From Salinigranum marinum (GTDB lineage Archaea; Halobacteriota; Halobacteria; Halobacteriales; Haloferacaceae): a stretch of 64,000 bases of DNA. The position numbers and the translations under genes are program-made. A model generated the notes under the pieces. It worked only from the letters and a program-made list of their open reading frames with translations. It did no database searches and was not told where the DNA came from. Location: positions 2,291,398 to 2,355,397 of the forward strand of contig NZ_CP100461.1 of NCBI RefSeq assembly GCF_024228675.1, read 5' to 3'. This document shows positions 26,401 to 34,317 of this stretch, piece after piece (within the stretch, counting starts at the first letter, position 1; each line of letters starts with the position of its first letter).

Positions 26401-28358
26401 ATCTGCATCAGGTCGTCCGCCATCCCGTCGCCCTTCTGATCGATGAGGACCGTCGCTCCCTGTGTGGCCGCGTGGTTGTCGAGCAAGCCGATCGTCGCCG
26501 CCGTCGTCTTCCCCGACCCGGTCTTCCCGAACCAGGCGACGTGAAGCCGCTGGAGTGCCGGCGGGAGTCGCACGACGAACGAGTCGGTACGTATACCCGA
26601 GTCCGTGGTACCGGAATCTGTCCGACCCACTACTCGAGAAGTGGAGTCGTGGTATCCGACACCGTGCTCGTCGACGCCCGTCGTCCATCCCGGCTGGAGC
26701 GTCCCGAGCGTCAGGCCCGGGCCCCGATATCGTGACAACAGCTCACGCGACGGCGGTGGCCCCTCGGGGCGGGCACGCTCACCGGGCGTGGGGGCGAGTG
26801 CCTCCATCGCCGTCGGTGTGAGACTCCCACCGTCGAGCAGGCAGAACACGGAGGCCTCACGAGGGCCCGCGACGATCCCTCGGCTCGTGGGCTGGACGCC
26901 CGGCAAGCGCGTCGTGACGCGGTCGTACTCGGGAGTCTGAAGGGTCCGGCCACAGAGCGCGTCGCGAACCGCAATTGCGTCACTCCCACGGCGGTGACGA
27001 CCCTCGATCGTGTGGTACGGACCACGCATGCTACTGAACGCACTCGTGAGTTCCGTGCAAAGTGACGCAGCACCGACGGCGTCAGTGTCCACGGTAGGGG
27101 GCGGACTGGTCTGGGTGGTGGGCGGCGCAGTCGACTCGTGCAGCCGGTCACAGGCAACCACGCGAGCGTTCACGACGAACGAGCGGTCGGCATCGCGAGC
27201 CTCGATCGCGCGGACTCGGTCGACTGGATTCGATTCACTACCCGTGGCCGTGCCTCCACCGGAACTGAAGGGATCGTCGGTCATCTCACCTCGCCGCCGT
27301 TCTAGCGTCTCTCTGTTACGAGTGCCGTATTCTCCACTTCCGAGATCCAGATTGTCGAACCACCGGTCGACGAACGTGTCGCGGCCTTCGAGCAGGTTGT
27401 ATCGGCGTTCCTCGGCGGCACCAGCCCACGACGGCATCGGTTGCACGAGCGCCTGATACACCGCGGGGATCGAACTGGCCGCGAGCGTCTCGACCACTGT
27501 CGACAGCGGCGGCCGCGAGTCGATGTCGGCGCTGCCGTTGTCGTACCACGCTTCGAGTGGAACGAGACGCGTCTGCCAGTCAGCACGCCGCGTTGTCTTG
27601 CCGACGAACTCGACGGCGTGGTACGCGCCTGTCTCGTCGATGGGATCGGGAGACGCGCTCGTGTCTCCGTCAGCAGTCACGGCTGCGTCCGAATCGCTAT
27701 CTGCGGTCTCTTTTCGGTCGGAGTCCACCTCATCTGTGGGTGGAGCCGAGGGGTGCGTTAACTGATCCTCCGAGCTGGCTTCATCTAGCTCGTCGCCCTC
27801 CACGTCGAGGTGTGAACCAGACAGGTCTGGCGCGGCAGCATCCCCTTCCACCGGTTGTGAGAGCGGCGCGGCGAGTACGGCTTCGGGATGCCAGAGGACG
27901 CATTCAATCTCGTACGTGTTCGGGAGCATTGCGCGAACGAGCCGCTCGAACGCGGCCAGGCCGGCGTCTCCGTTAGCGGTAGTATCGACACCCGTGTCGG
28001 CGGCTGGATCCGTGGGTGGGTGCCCAGTCACCGATCCGATGCCGAGGTAGTACTGGATCGGTGTCTCCGGGTCGCCGTCTGTGACGACGAGGCACTCGAA
28101 CGATCTGGGTGTGTCTTTTCTTCCAAGGAGGCGCTTAGCTACTCGACGTCGCAATCGTGAGGATCTGTGATCGACCGGCCGCTCCTGCAAGAACTCGTAG
28201 AATCGTAGGATCTGTGTGTGCACCGTCTTCGGATTGAGCGACGTGTCAGTCGGAACGATGTGGAGGTACGTCCGCTGTGCGTCGAAATCGGTCGCGGAGG
28301 AGTTGGCAGATGGCGCAGGTGGTTCGGTCGTAACTGGGTGTCGTTCGGAAGGAGGCAT
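23490..28358 (-). CDS. Very large conjugation-type ATPase (VirD4/TraD- or HerA-like)
   Basis: 1622 aa. A long N-terminal region precedes the P-loop near residue 610 (AWFGKTGSGKTTAATIGLLD). The Walker B equivalent is LVNLFVEEASKVAG near 1044, followed by LLKQARSFGCSVTLSMQYPA, typical of FtsK/HerA/TraD ATPases that pump DNA. Between A and B lies an acidic low-complexity insertion of over 100 residues. C-terminally there are a CTECGNRYDP zinc-binding-like motif, a winged-helix-like region, a second acidic linker, and a final domain (VVVTLEAERVNHD..AIWVCW) that could be a PD-(D/E)xK-like fold. Probably the coupling or motor ATPase of conjugation. The promoter region holds two perfect palindromes. 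Confidence 0.78.
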   Translation of the reverse strand: MPPSERHPVTTEPPAPSANSSATDFDAQRTYLHIVPTDTSLNPKTVHTQILRFYEFLQERPVDHRSSRLRRRVAKRLLGRKDTPRSFECLVVTDGDPETPIQYYLGIGSVTGHPPTDPAADTGVDTTANGDAGLAAFERLVRAMLPNTYEIECVLWHPEAVLAAPLSQPVEGDAAAPDLSGSHLDVEGDELDEASSEDQLTHPSAPPTDEVDSDRKETADSDSDAAVTADGDTSASPDPIDETGAYHAVEFVGKTTRRADWQTRLVPLEAWYDNGSADIDSRPPLSTVVETLAASSIPAVYQALVQPMPSWAGAAEERRYNLLEGRDTFVDRWFDNLDLGSGEYGTRNRETLERRRGEMTDDPFSSGGGTATGSESNPVDRVRAIEARDADRSFVVNARVVACDRLHESTAPPTTQTSPPPTVDTDAVGAASLCTELTSAFSSMRGPYHTIEGRHRRGSDAIAVRDALCGRTLQTPEYDRVTTRLPGVQPTSRGIVAGPREASVFCLLDGGSLTPTAMEALAPTPGERARPEGPPPSRELLSRYRGPGLTLGTLQPGWTTGVDEHGVGYHDSTSRVVGRTDSGTTDSGIRTDSFVVRLPPALQRLHVAWFGKTGSGKTTAATIGLLDNHAATQGATVLIDQKGDGMADDLMQMKYTREEQAELDDIIYFDAAQFLPAFSFFDIRDQLLAGVPHSVAVADVIDHYVEIICQLKSREWYDSAPLSAKLIEAVLTAMFDPVHGQDAFSHREFRATLSWMRREQTAPAVSDIETQTVLEDAVTAGEREFTNIMNGVLNRVDEITNHTYLSTVLNNVGPAPGSGAVADSPESSDPDVDAHADSHAYSIADQTDLDGRDSAGETDRLDASHRSDVGRESTRRSKHGSESDAPSEFEAEAESEPEFEFEAESVSTPTSETPGSGSENQHPRETIPSFEFGDVLDTNTIVIFDTGGLREEAQRALTVLIVSKLWTALRRRTHRQQQRYGHERSHDQTPEQRHGQGHGSTPDSGRALGVSDDLDYRTDRTTDGDRDREENADAGDTTLPLVNLFVEEASKVAGSGVVTDLLKQARSFGCSVTLSMQYPAQLKHADEETYNEVLNNVSTIVTGNVPLDRDLAARLATSDMPPQEVANRLRALSRGEWFCTLPAGFGQTEPRPFVLDSAPLPSGHPEGPDPLRGYAELQCEIEQVRCTDRTRRRHGITVAQPSTVDAERDGVEDAVGAPAVETAAMSGEDDAGADDDPDRLPRVDTALPYTRRLPKTVTYVDERHALDCTECGNRYDPSSDGMKRAISCCSSLEAVDPDDIPITDVNLKLSHAERAETDLSDRELLLLQVIHNAQQLRYEPPEYDLLHDSMIRLLEHVGASNEDVQRLIEAGYLTHDANHPHRLYSVTPTGRNVIGEAYREGVDFGHGTGDLEESSLHVMMVEVGYRYLVQSYRDDPESPVTEVIKYFDLDRAPIETTGGGVGGGEADRDVATNANGDEKTDTEAEVEETTEAAADTDANAESSDTTPHTESRRIDAAGLDAEGNVVVTLEAERVNHDVRRAVPADYDKMAACDPEDAIWVCWKQKEGYKILRALNEPLDGITRVEKEYSSTTPPHQYRIDTPGLTAMYNVEYLRDRLEGDHV

Positions 28359-28370
28359 CGGTTCACCGCA

Positions 28371-28410
28371 ATTAGTATACTAATTCCATACATTCAATAT
28401 AATTATATTG
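28371..28410. promoter_or_regulatory. Two perfect AT-rich palindromes upstream of the large ATPase gene
   Basis: ATTAGTATACTAAT (28371-28384) and CAATATAATTATATTG (28395-28410) are perfect palindromes 10 bases apart. The first lies 12 bases from the ATPase start, so it could be both a promoter element and an operator; the second lies where a TATA box for that gene is expected. Confidence 0.55.
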
Positions 28411-28462
28411 TCTACCCAGAGAGATTTCGAGGGACTCGGTCTGGTGTCAAGGGTGTAGCGGG

Positions 28463-28488
28463 ATAGTAGTGTGTACTCACACTACTAT
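28463..28488 (+). promoter_or_regulatory. 26-bp operator-like inverted repeat before vapBC
   Basis: ATAGTAGTGTG at 28463-28473 and its exact complement CACACTACTAT at 28478-28488, with TACT between. It overlaps the likely promoter (TTTATC at 28488-28493) and ends 29 bases before the antitoxin start, the usual place for autoregulation by an AbrB-type antitoxin with its toxin. Confidence 0.65.
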
Positions 28489-28517
28489 TTATCAAGTACG
28501 ACCTCTTACTCCCAAAC

Positions 28518-28769
28518 ATGAGTAGTGAGGGGGTTGACTCCGAGAGCAAGGTGTCTGGAAATCAGGCGAACATTCCCGCCCATATCCGCCGGAAGCTCGA
28601 TATCGACGATGGCGACAAACTCCGCTGGCGCATCGAGGACGATGGAACTCTCCGCGTCCAGGTCGTCCAGCAACGAAGCGGCACGTTCGGGGATTTCGAC
28701 GGCTACGATGGAGATCGAGAAACGGAGGTCACAGACGAACACGATGCGTGGGGCGTCGACATCGAATAG
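28518..28769 (+). CDS. vapB: VapB-type antitoxin (AbrB/MazE-like)
   Basis: 83 aa. The AbrB-like half reads KVSGNQANIPAHIRRKLDID, DGDKLRWRIEDDGTLRVQV, i.e. the swapped-hairpin DNA-binding fold, followed by a disordered acidic tail that would wrap the toxin. It is directly followed by the toxin gene, the stop TAG abutting the toxin ATG at 28770. A 26-bp inverted repeat just upstream is the probable binding site. Complete, unlike the pair at 15.3-16.0 kb. Confidence 0.85.
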   Translation: MSSEGVDSESKVSGNQANIPAHIRRKLDIDDGDKLRWRIEDDGTLRVQVVQQRSGTFGDFDGYDGDRETEVTDEHDAWGVDIE

Positions 28770-29204
28770 ATGCCGCGTGCTCTCGTGGATACGACAGTTC
28801 TCTTCGCGGCGGCGTATCGTCGGGACGGTGCACATGACGATGCCCTCCGAATACTCCAGGGAGTCGATACTGCTGACCTCCCTGAGGTGGTGGTCCTCGA
28901 TTACGTCCTTGCAGAGACGCTGAACGGGTTGACGACTCACGCAGGCCACGATGCCGCGACCGACTTCCTCGACCGAATCGAGGAAAATACTCGATTCCAC
29001 ATCGACTCTCTGACTGGGGATGCCTTCGCGACGGGGAAAGCGCTCTTCCGGCAGTACGAACAGTTCTCCTTCGTCGACGCTTGCATCGTCGCCTACATGC
29101 AGACCGAAGAACTCGGCTACCTCTACGCGTTCGACGATGACTTCGACGCTGCGGAGGACGTCTACCGACTCGATACCGCTACCGATCCATACCAACCAGA
29201 GTAA
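28770..29204 (+). CDS. vapC: VapC-type PIN-domain ribonuclease toxin
   Basis: 144 aa. The PIN acidic residues are visible in order: Asp in RALVDTTVLFAAA, Glu in VLAETLNGL, Asp in FSFVDACIVAYM and Asp in YAFDDDFDAAE. Length is normal for VapC. The toxin is expected to cleave tRNA or rRNA when VapB is lost; the exact target cannot be read from the sequence. Intact module beside the large ATPase gene, consistent with plasmid maintenance. Confidence 0.9.
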   Translation: MPRALVDTTVLFAAAYRRDGAHDDALRILQGVDTADLPEVVVLDYVLAETLNGLTTHAGHDAATDFLDRIEENTRFHIDSLTGDAFATGKALFRQYEQFSFVDACIVAYMQTEELGYLYAFDDDFDAAEDVYRLDTATDPYQPE

Positions 29205-29344
29205 CCGAGATGCACCAGTATTCACCGCTGCAGTCTTTCTGTTCCGTCCCACTCCGATTCGTGTGGGCTGTCGTTGCTCATCCGGGTGATCGGGTGTACG
29301 TTACTCGGCTGACTGTCGAGCGATCGCTCCTTTCTCGACCAGTG

Positions 29345-29652
29345 TGACGACCGCGCCTCGCCGCGCGTCACGGCTCGATCTCGCGGGCACGGCCCGCTCG
29401 AACACCCGCGGGACTCCGTCCCGCGCTCTCGCCGTTCGCTTCGCGGCACTCACTCCGGAAGACTCGCGCTGCTCGTCTTCCGTGCGCCCACTCGCTTCGC
29501 TCGTGGGAACGCCGTTCGTTCCGCGCTTCGCTCGCCTCCACGGAGCGGGAGCCGCGCTCGCGGTTTCACCGCTCGCTTCGCGACGTTCGCGTTGCTCACG
29601 TCTCGCTTTCGCTCGCACCCTCCCGGTGCGCCAGCAGACAAGTGTGGTTGCG
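29345..29652. repeat. CTTCG-loop stem-loop repeat, copy A
   Basis: A noncoding GC-rich block made of successive short hairpins, many with loops of the form TCGCTTCGCTC: GGAAGAC/GTCTTCC (about 29456-29480), CCCAC/GTGGG, GCGGGA/TCCCGC. 29514-29553 (40 bp) is identical in copies B (32736-32775) and C (41926-41965), and 29611-29652 is identical in copy C (42021-42062). All long frames through it are R- or S-rich artefacts. Confidence 0.7.
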
Positions 29653-29662
29653 CCCCTCGCAG

Positions 29663-30063
29663 TCAGATCTTCGTTGAGCGACGTTCTACGCGCCCATCGG
29701 TTATCGTGACTGCGTCTTTCTCTTCCAGACGTCTCACAATCTCCTGTACGTCTGCTACAGGACGGTTGAATTCCTGTTGCAGGTCAGCCACCGATTTCGG
29801 TTCGTCAAGCGCGTGAAGCACCTCCAGGTCCTCGTAGACGCGTTCGGTAGTCTTCGCGACAGGGTCGTGCAATGGTGTCACCACGTTGTATTGTTCGGTG
29901 AGATCGGTCAACGCTTCGTTCACGTACGTCACGAACAGCTCTTGCCCCAGTAATTCGACCTGCATCTCGAGTTCTGCTTCGGCGATGTCGAACTCGAGGC
30001 CGGTCTGCATCAACGAGAACATATCCTCGATGTCGTCCACCCGGCCGGCGACTGCTTTGAACA
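29663..30063 (-). pseudogene. C-terminal part of a nucleotidyltransferase-type gene cut by ISH1-like element
   Basis: The 3' half of the gene that starts at 31603. Joining the two parts through one copy of the 8-bp duplication TTTGAACA gives the continuous reading DIFLFKAVAGRVDDIEDMFS. This half carries a helical segment (FDIAEAELEMQVELLGQELF) and a C-terminal winged-helix-like region (SVADLQQEFNRPVADVQEIV). An internal ATG at 30064-30062 may allow translation of the fragment alone. Confidence 0.75.
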
Positions 30064-31183
30064 TGCCTTGTTTTGCGGTCGACTAACGGCAGCTTCAGAC
30101 GCTCTCACGGGAAGATTCCGTCACGCTAACCCGTAATTGGACGCCGTCTGGCGATATGGCATCGCTCAGACGGCTAGCACGGATGTGTCGAGATCTTGCC
30201 AAACAGCACGTTGACGACCCGGAAGTACCCGCCGCGCCGGACGGCGCGGGCGGGTACGCGAAATGGGTGCAGATCGCCTTGATTCTGTACCGCGTCGAGT
30301 TGGAGAAGAGCCTCCGTGAGACTGAAGACTATCTTAACGAGATGCCCGGTGTCCTCGCCGTGTTCGAACTTGACGAGGCACCGCACTACAGTTCGTTCTG
30401 CCGGTGGGAACAAGAGTACCGGATGCGTGACCTGCGCCGCCTGCTCCGCGCTTCGGCGGAGCAGGCGGGCTGGAGTGGTGAAGCCGCGATTGACGCGAGT
30501 GGCTTCCAGCGCGATCAAACCAGCTACCACTACCGCGACCGCGCGAATTACTCGTTCCAGTCGATGAAGACGACGATCTTGATCGACGTGAACTCGCTGG
30601 CGATCAAGGACGTTCATTTCACGACGAAGAAAGCCTGGGACGGCCACATCGGGATGCAGGTCTTCCGCCGGAACGCGGAAGACCTGCGTGTGTTGTCTGC
30701 TGATGCGAACTATTCGTGGAGCGACCTCCGCGAGGAGTGTCGCTCCAACTCAACGCGACCGTTGATCAAGCACAGGGAGCAGACACCGTTGCAGAAGGCC
30801 CACAACGCCCGGATGAACGAGGACTACAACCAACGCTGGATGAGCGAGACAGGTTTCTCGCAGTTGAAGGAAGACGACGGCGAGAAGCTCCGCTCCCGGA
30901 GCTGGCATGGCCAGTTCCGGGAGCTGACTCGCAAGTGCATCGTGCATAACCTGACGCAGGCGGCGAGTTAGGGCTCGCCGTCTGCTCCCCTTCTCCGGAC
31001 GTATCCGGGAGAGGCATCGCCGCCGTCACCGGAACAATGGAGCAAGGTACCATAGTTTTGACTCATCAGCAACCGCTGTGAGTGACAGCTACTGCATCTT
31101 CTGAGGGCGAGAAGCCGTCTTTAGCGCCGTAAAATTGTAGATCAGCAACCCCACCCCGACGCTGTCTTGCGTTCAACAAGGCA
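30064..31183 (+). mobile_element. ISH1-like element (IS5 family), 1120 bp, with 8-bp target duplication
   Basis: Ends TGCCTTGTT (30064-30072) and AACAAGGCA (31175-31183) are perfect 9-bp inverted repeats, flanked by TTTGAACA at 30056-30063 and 31184-31191. Length, end length and 8-bp duplication match what is known of ISH1. The insertion splits a nucleotidyltransferase-type gene; precise excision would restore its frame. The duplication being perfect suggests a recent event. Confidence 0.88.
30156..30971 (+). CDS. ISH1-like IS5-family transposase
   Basis: 271 aa, the normal length for ISH1. Triad in AIDASGFQRD, LSADANYSWS and MSETGFSQLK. The frame is intact and probably functional. The coding sequence contains several perfect hairpins: 30656-30668 pairs with 30675-30687 (13 bp, 6-nt loop), and CCGCCTGCTCCGC pairs with GCGGAGCAGGCGG around 30438-30469. 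Both occupy positions homologous to hairpins in the transposases at 14143 and 40652. Confidence 0.92.
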   Translation: MASLRRLARMCRDLAKQHVDDPEVPAAPDGAGGYAKWVQIALILYRVELEKSLRETEDYLNEMPGVLAVFELDEAPHYSSFCRWEQEYRMRDLRRLLRASAEQAGWSGEAAIDASGFQRDQTSYHYRDRANYSFQSMKTTILIDVNSLAIKDVHFTTKKAWDGHIGMQVFRRNAEDLRVLSADANYSWSDLREECRSNSTRPLIKHREQTPLQKAHNARMNEDYNQRWMSETGFSQLKEDDGEKLRSRSWHGQFRELTRKCIVHNLTQAAS

Positions 31184-31603
31184 TTTGAACAGGAAGATAT
31201 CTTCTGGACTCACGAGCTCGACCACGAGATCTCCCGGGTCGAGATAGCGCTCGCTCCGCTCACGAATGCCTGGAGACAGAATCAGTTTGCCGATCACTTG
31301 CTGATTGAAGATGTCGATACGGCACCCGTCATCGTTCTCGAAGATTCGCTGGGCACCGAGTTCTTCGTACTCTTCGTCCGGCTCCCGGACGATATCGTAT
31401 CCCAGTTCAAGCAGCACCACTTGTAACTGACTCAGGTCGTCGCCGGAAGAGACGATGAGGTTGATGTCTTTGGTCGTCTCTTTGAGACCGCGAAACGCCA
31501 TCGACCCACCGCCAATCAAGAAGACGGTGAGTGGATTGTCCAGCTGCTGACCGATGCGCTCGAGTTCTGAGCGAATGTATGCGCTATCAAACCGTGCCCT
31601 CAT
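31142..31603 (-). pseudogene. N-terminal part of DUF6036-type nucleotidyltransferase, interrupted
   Basis: 153 codons, of which the last dozen are read from the inserted element. The fold signature is FLIGGGSMAFRGLKETTKDI, i.e. the GG/GS motif followed by KDIN where many relatives have D-x-D, so one metal-binding Asp may be missing. EDIFLFKC marks the junction: the native continuation is FLFKAVAGR in the other fragment. The start overlaps the end of the upstream winged-helix gene by ATGA (31600-31603). The pair resembles regulator/nucleotidyltransferase TA-like modules. Confidence 0.75.
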
Positions 31604-32523
31604 AGCGTCACCTCGTACTCTTCAGCGAGTTCTTCGAAGTCCTCCCACTCGGGAAGATAAGACGTTCGCTGGTCGCCACTGGTGTCGAGATATGTGCAGA
31701 GTTCGTCGACGACGCCGTCGACGCGGTACGTGACGGCTTGGGTTTGGAGTTCGTCGCAGTCGATGTCGACGTGACTGAGCAAGAGCAGGCAGTATGACTG
31801 AGCCCGTGCGCCCGAATCGATCACGAGCATGTGGCAGCACAACATCTCCGGCGAGAGCTCACTCGTTGTCTCCGAATAGAGGTAGTGTCTGCGGTCACGT
31901 GCCAACAGCGGGAGGCCATATCGCTGGAATTGGTCTGGCCCTGTCGGAATGAACTGTTCGTTGGCGATCTCAGTCGTCGTCTGCACAAGGAACTCGTCAA
32001 GCGATTCCCACAGAATCGTGTACGTGTTGGTCTGTTCTTCGACAGTCTGGCGGTGGGCGTGATGTGCAAGCTCACGAGCGAATTCACTTAGCTGTTTGAA
32101 GCCGTCGTTCAGTGCGTACGTCCCGTCGTCGGTTCGGTAGACGACTCCGCGATGCTGAAGTGGGGCAAGCGCACGGTGGACGGTACTTCTGTGGACGTCG
32201 GCATGGCGTGCGAGATCGGTCGCGGTCCGTGGGGTGTCGAGGTAGTAGCACACACGGAGGGCTGACCCTGACAACAACTCCGGCCAGTCGATGTGTGAAT
32301 ACCGCTGCGTGAGGTCCGTGAGTAACTCGAGTGCCTTTGCGTCCGACAGTCGAATCTGCTTAGTCTTCCCCTGTCGGCGTGTCTCGACGAGGCCAGCTGT
32401 TTCGAGCCGTTCGACGAGTTCTGAGGTGTAGCTGGGACTCCGGTCAAGACTTGTTGCGAGTTCAGAGACCGTCTGCTCACCGTGGAAGGTAGTGAGAGCG
32501 CGAACCTCGCCTTCTGTGAGCAT
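31600..32523 (-). CDS. Winged-helix regulator coupled to the nucleotidyltransferase gene
   Basis: 307 aa from the ATG at 32523 (MLTEGEVRALTTFHG). Two winged-helix segments are visible: TVSELATSLDRSPSYTSELV with wing residues to about 70, and TATDLARHADVHRSTVHRAL (about 105-135) followed by the wing GVVYRTDDGTYAL. The C-terminal half has no recognised motif. The frame continues upstream into repeat-derived DNA, but the ATG at 32523 precedes the first domain and follows an AT-rich promoter stretch (32530-32570). As first gene of the coupled pair it is the presumptive antitoxin/regulator. Intact, although its partner is disrupted. Confidence 0.78.
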   Translation of the reverse strand: MLTEGEVRALTTFHGEQTVSELATSLDRSPSYTSELVERLETAGLVETRRQGKTKQIRLSDAKALELLTDLTQRYSHIDWPELLSGSALRVCYYLDTPRTATDLARHADVHRSTVHRALAPLQHRGVVYRTDDGTYALNDGFKQLSEFARELAHHAHRQTVEEQTNTYTILWESLDEFLVQTTTEIANEQFIPTGPDQFQRYGLPLLARDRRHYLYSETTSELSPEMLCCHMLVIDSGARAQSYCLLLLSHVDIDCDELQTQAVTYRVDGVVDELCTYLDTSGDQRTSYLPEWEDFEELAEEYEVTL

Positions 32524-32676
32524 CTTGTTGCATACTAGCGAACTAATATATAAATCCTTTCGGTGTTTTGCAACAATCTGCTGGCTCAGTCGAGATGGGA
32601 AACTGAAGGATGAAGCCCTCGACGGCTCAGCATTCCGCGACCACGCGAGACTACATCTCGCTTGTTCCCGTTCGCT

Positions 32677-32860
32677 CCGGAAGACTCGCTTCGCTCGTCT
32701 TCCGTGCTCCCACTCGCTTCGCTCGTGGGAACGCCGTTCGTTCCGCGCTTCGCTCGCCTCCACGGAGCGGGAGCCCGAGCGGCCAGCGGCTCGTTCTTTC
32801 ACTCTCGACGAGGCGTCTCGCTCGCGCCCTCACGGGCGCTCACGACGGCGCGAGCGAGAT
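32677..32860. repeat. CTTCG-loop stem-loop repeat, copy B
   Basis: Contains the perfect hairpins GGAAGAC/GTCTTCC and CCCAC/GTGGG with TCGCTTCGCTC loops and the 40-bp block (32736-32775) identical to copies A and C. The 29-bp segment 32816-32844, shared with copy C at 42272-42300, opens a longer hairpin with CTCGCTCGCGCC and GGCGCGAGCGAG arms. It fills the gap between two divergently oriented TA-like modules. Confidence 0.68.
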
Positions 32861-33024
32861 CGCGCAGATGGTCCTCTCGGCGTCTTCCTCGGCGGAAGCC
32901 AGTCAGCCGCCAAGTCCTTCGTCGACCGCGCCGATTCGCACCCCATTGTCATTACACACTTGGATATAAGTGAAGAGCCGATTTACTAATGAAGTATTAA
33001 TAGTTCGATTACGTTGTGCATTAC

Positions 33025-33720
33025 ATGGAACACGAGGTGAAAAAGCAGCCCCAGAGCGGTATCAGAATATCACTCCAAGTACCCTCTCAAGACCCTGAAA
33101 TATACAAGAACAAGGCGACCAACGATATCCTTCTCTTTTTATCTCGACACCGATTCGACGAGTTCTCCGTTTCAGAAATCGCAACCCAGACTGGAAACAC
33201 TAAACCAACCGTAGGACGGGCGGTCGATGTCCTGAGGTCGAACGATCTCGTCGTTGAAGAACCGGGTGGTAACCAACGTCTCGTCCGGATCAACCGTGAC
33301 CGTCTCTCGGTTCCTGATGATCCGATTCTCCAGATTCCACAGTCCGAATTTCACAAACCAGTAAAAGCTGCTGTGGACGAACTCACTGAGACGATCGATA
33401 ACACCCTGGGTATCTTGCTCTACGGAAGTGTTGCGCGAGGGGAAGCAGACCGTCGGAGCGATATCGATCTATGGGTCCTCGTGAGCGAAGATCGAGCAGC
33501 GGGTCAACGGGCAGCCAATAGAGTCGCTCGCGAACTTGAGGAACGGGAGTTCGAATCAGGCCGCTACGCGTACGACATCGACGTGGAGGACGTGTCCTCT
33601 ATCCCGATGTACACCGAGGACATCCGTGAGATCGTGTTGGCTGGGATCCCCGTACACAAGAAATCCGATTTCGAGACCGTCGAACGGCTTCTCATGAACG
33701 AGGTAGAACGTGATGAGTAA
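33025..33720 (+). CDS. Winged-helix plus MNT-type nucleotidyltransferase (antitoxin-like)
   Basis: 231 aa from the ATG at 33025 (a GTG at 33016 is possible). An N-terminal winged-helix region (about 30-95: SVSEIATQTGNTKPTVGRAV) is fused to a minimal nucleotidyltransferase with the signature GSVARGEADRRSDID (GS, then D-x-D). The next gene overlaps it by 8 bases. In MNT-HEPN modules the MNT protein neutralises the HEPN RNase by AMPylation or binding; here the DNA-binding domain would add autoregulation. Confidence 0.82.
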   Translation: MEHEVKKQPQSGIRISLQVPSQDPEIYKNKATNDILLFLSRHRFDEFSVSEIATQTGNTKPTVGRAVDVLRSNDLVVEEPGGNQRLVRINRDRLSVPDDPILQIPQSEFHKPVKAAVDELTETIDNTLGILLYGSVARGEADRRSDIDLWVLVSEDRAAGQRAANRVARELEEREFESGRYAYDIDVEDVSSIPMYTEDIREIVLAGIPVHKKSDFETVERLLMNEVERDE

Positions 33721-34228
33721 CGGATCGGATCCGAATGAGATACTCGATGCTCTCGGACGGGCGCAAGATGCATTCGACTATCGGGGTCGCGGGAGGCCAA
33801 CTCCAGAACACGGAATCGAATCAGGCGGGGATTGGGAGACACAGCTCACGAAAGCGTGCAGGCTCTTGGAAGTGATCGAGTCCATCGAAGAGCACAATGG
33901 CCACTTCACGGCGATTATCGAACTGAGCTTCGGTGCTATCGAACGGTCGATCGAGGCGTACGCGGTAGCGATGAGTGGAGACGAAGTAGAGGAGTTCCGG
34001 GATCACGAATTCAGCTATGAGCGTGCCCACCAACTTGGTCTCTTCGAGAGGGAAACAGCCGAGAACATGAAGAACTTGTATTCGGAAAATAGGACCGAGA
34101 GTTACTACGGCGGTGGACAGCCGACCGATCATCAAGCCGAGGCCATGGCTGAACTCGCTCGGAGTGTACACGGCTTCGTCGTCGACCAGATCCGAGAGGG
34201 TGGGGTTTGCATTTGTGACGCGGATTAA
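33713..34228 (+). CDS. HEPN-like partner of the MNT protein
   Basis: 171 aa from the ATG at 33713, within the end of the MNT gene. Nearly all-helical prediction with the amphipathic pattern of HEPN proteins (SFGAIERSIEAYAVAM; EFSYERAHQLGLFE; NMKNLYSENRTESYYGG). The canonical R-x(4-6)-H RNase motif is not obvious: RTESYYGGGQPTDH has the residues but too far apart. The call therefore rests on fold impression and gene order. An ISH4-like element begins three bases downstream. Confidence 0.62.
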   Translation: MSNGSDPNEILDALGRAQDAFDYRGRGRPTPEHGIESGGDWETQLTKACRLLEVIESIEEHNGHFTAIIELSFGAIERSIEAYAVAMSGDEVEEFRDHEFSYERAHQLGLFERETAENMKNLYSENRTESYYGGGQPTDHQAEAMAELARSVHGFVVDQIREGGVCICDAD

Positions 34229-34295
34229 CTGGAACGCTCTTGGGAAGCAGGTTGTTGGTCGCATAGAGCTGGCGCTGTCGAAGCGCAGCGGGCAA

Positions 34296-34317
34296 GGGTG
34301 ACGCGAATGCGTCACCC
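34296..34317 (+). promoter_or_regulatory. Hairpin in the transposase leader
   Basis: GGGTGACGC (34296-34304) and GCGTCACCC (34309-34317) form a perfect 9-bp stem with loop GAAT, ending six bases before the ATG at 34324. The same stem with loop ACC is kept in the relic at 7740-7760. It could occlude the start region when transcription reads in from outside. Confidence 0.55.

Noticed and set aside
29345-29709. Long S/R-rich frames through the CTTCG repeats (also at 32610 and 41745)
   Set aside because: They arise from periodic GC-rich hairpins and appear in several phases on both strands.
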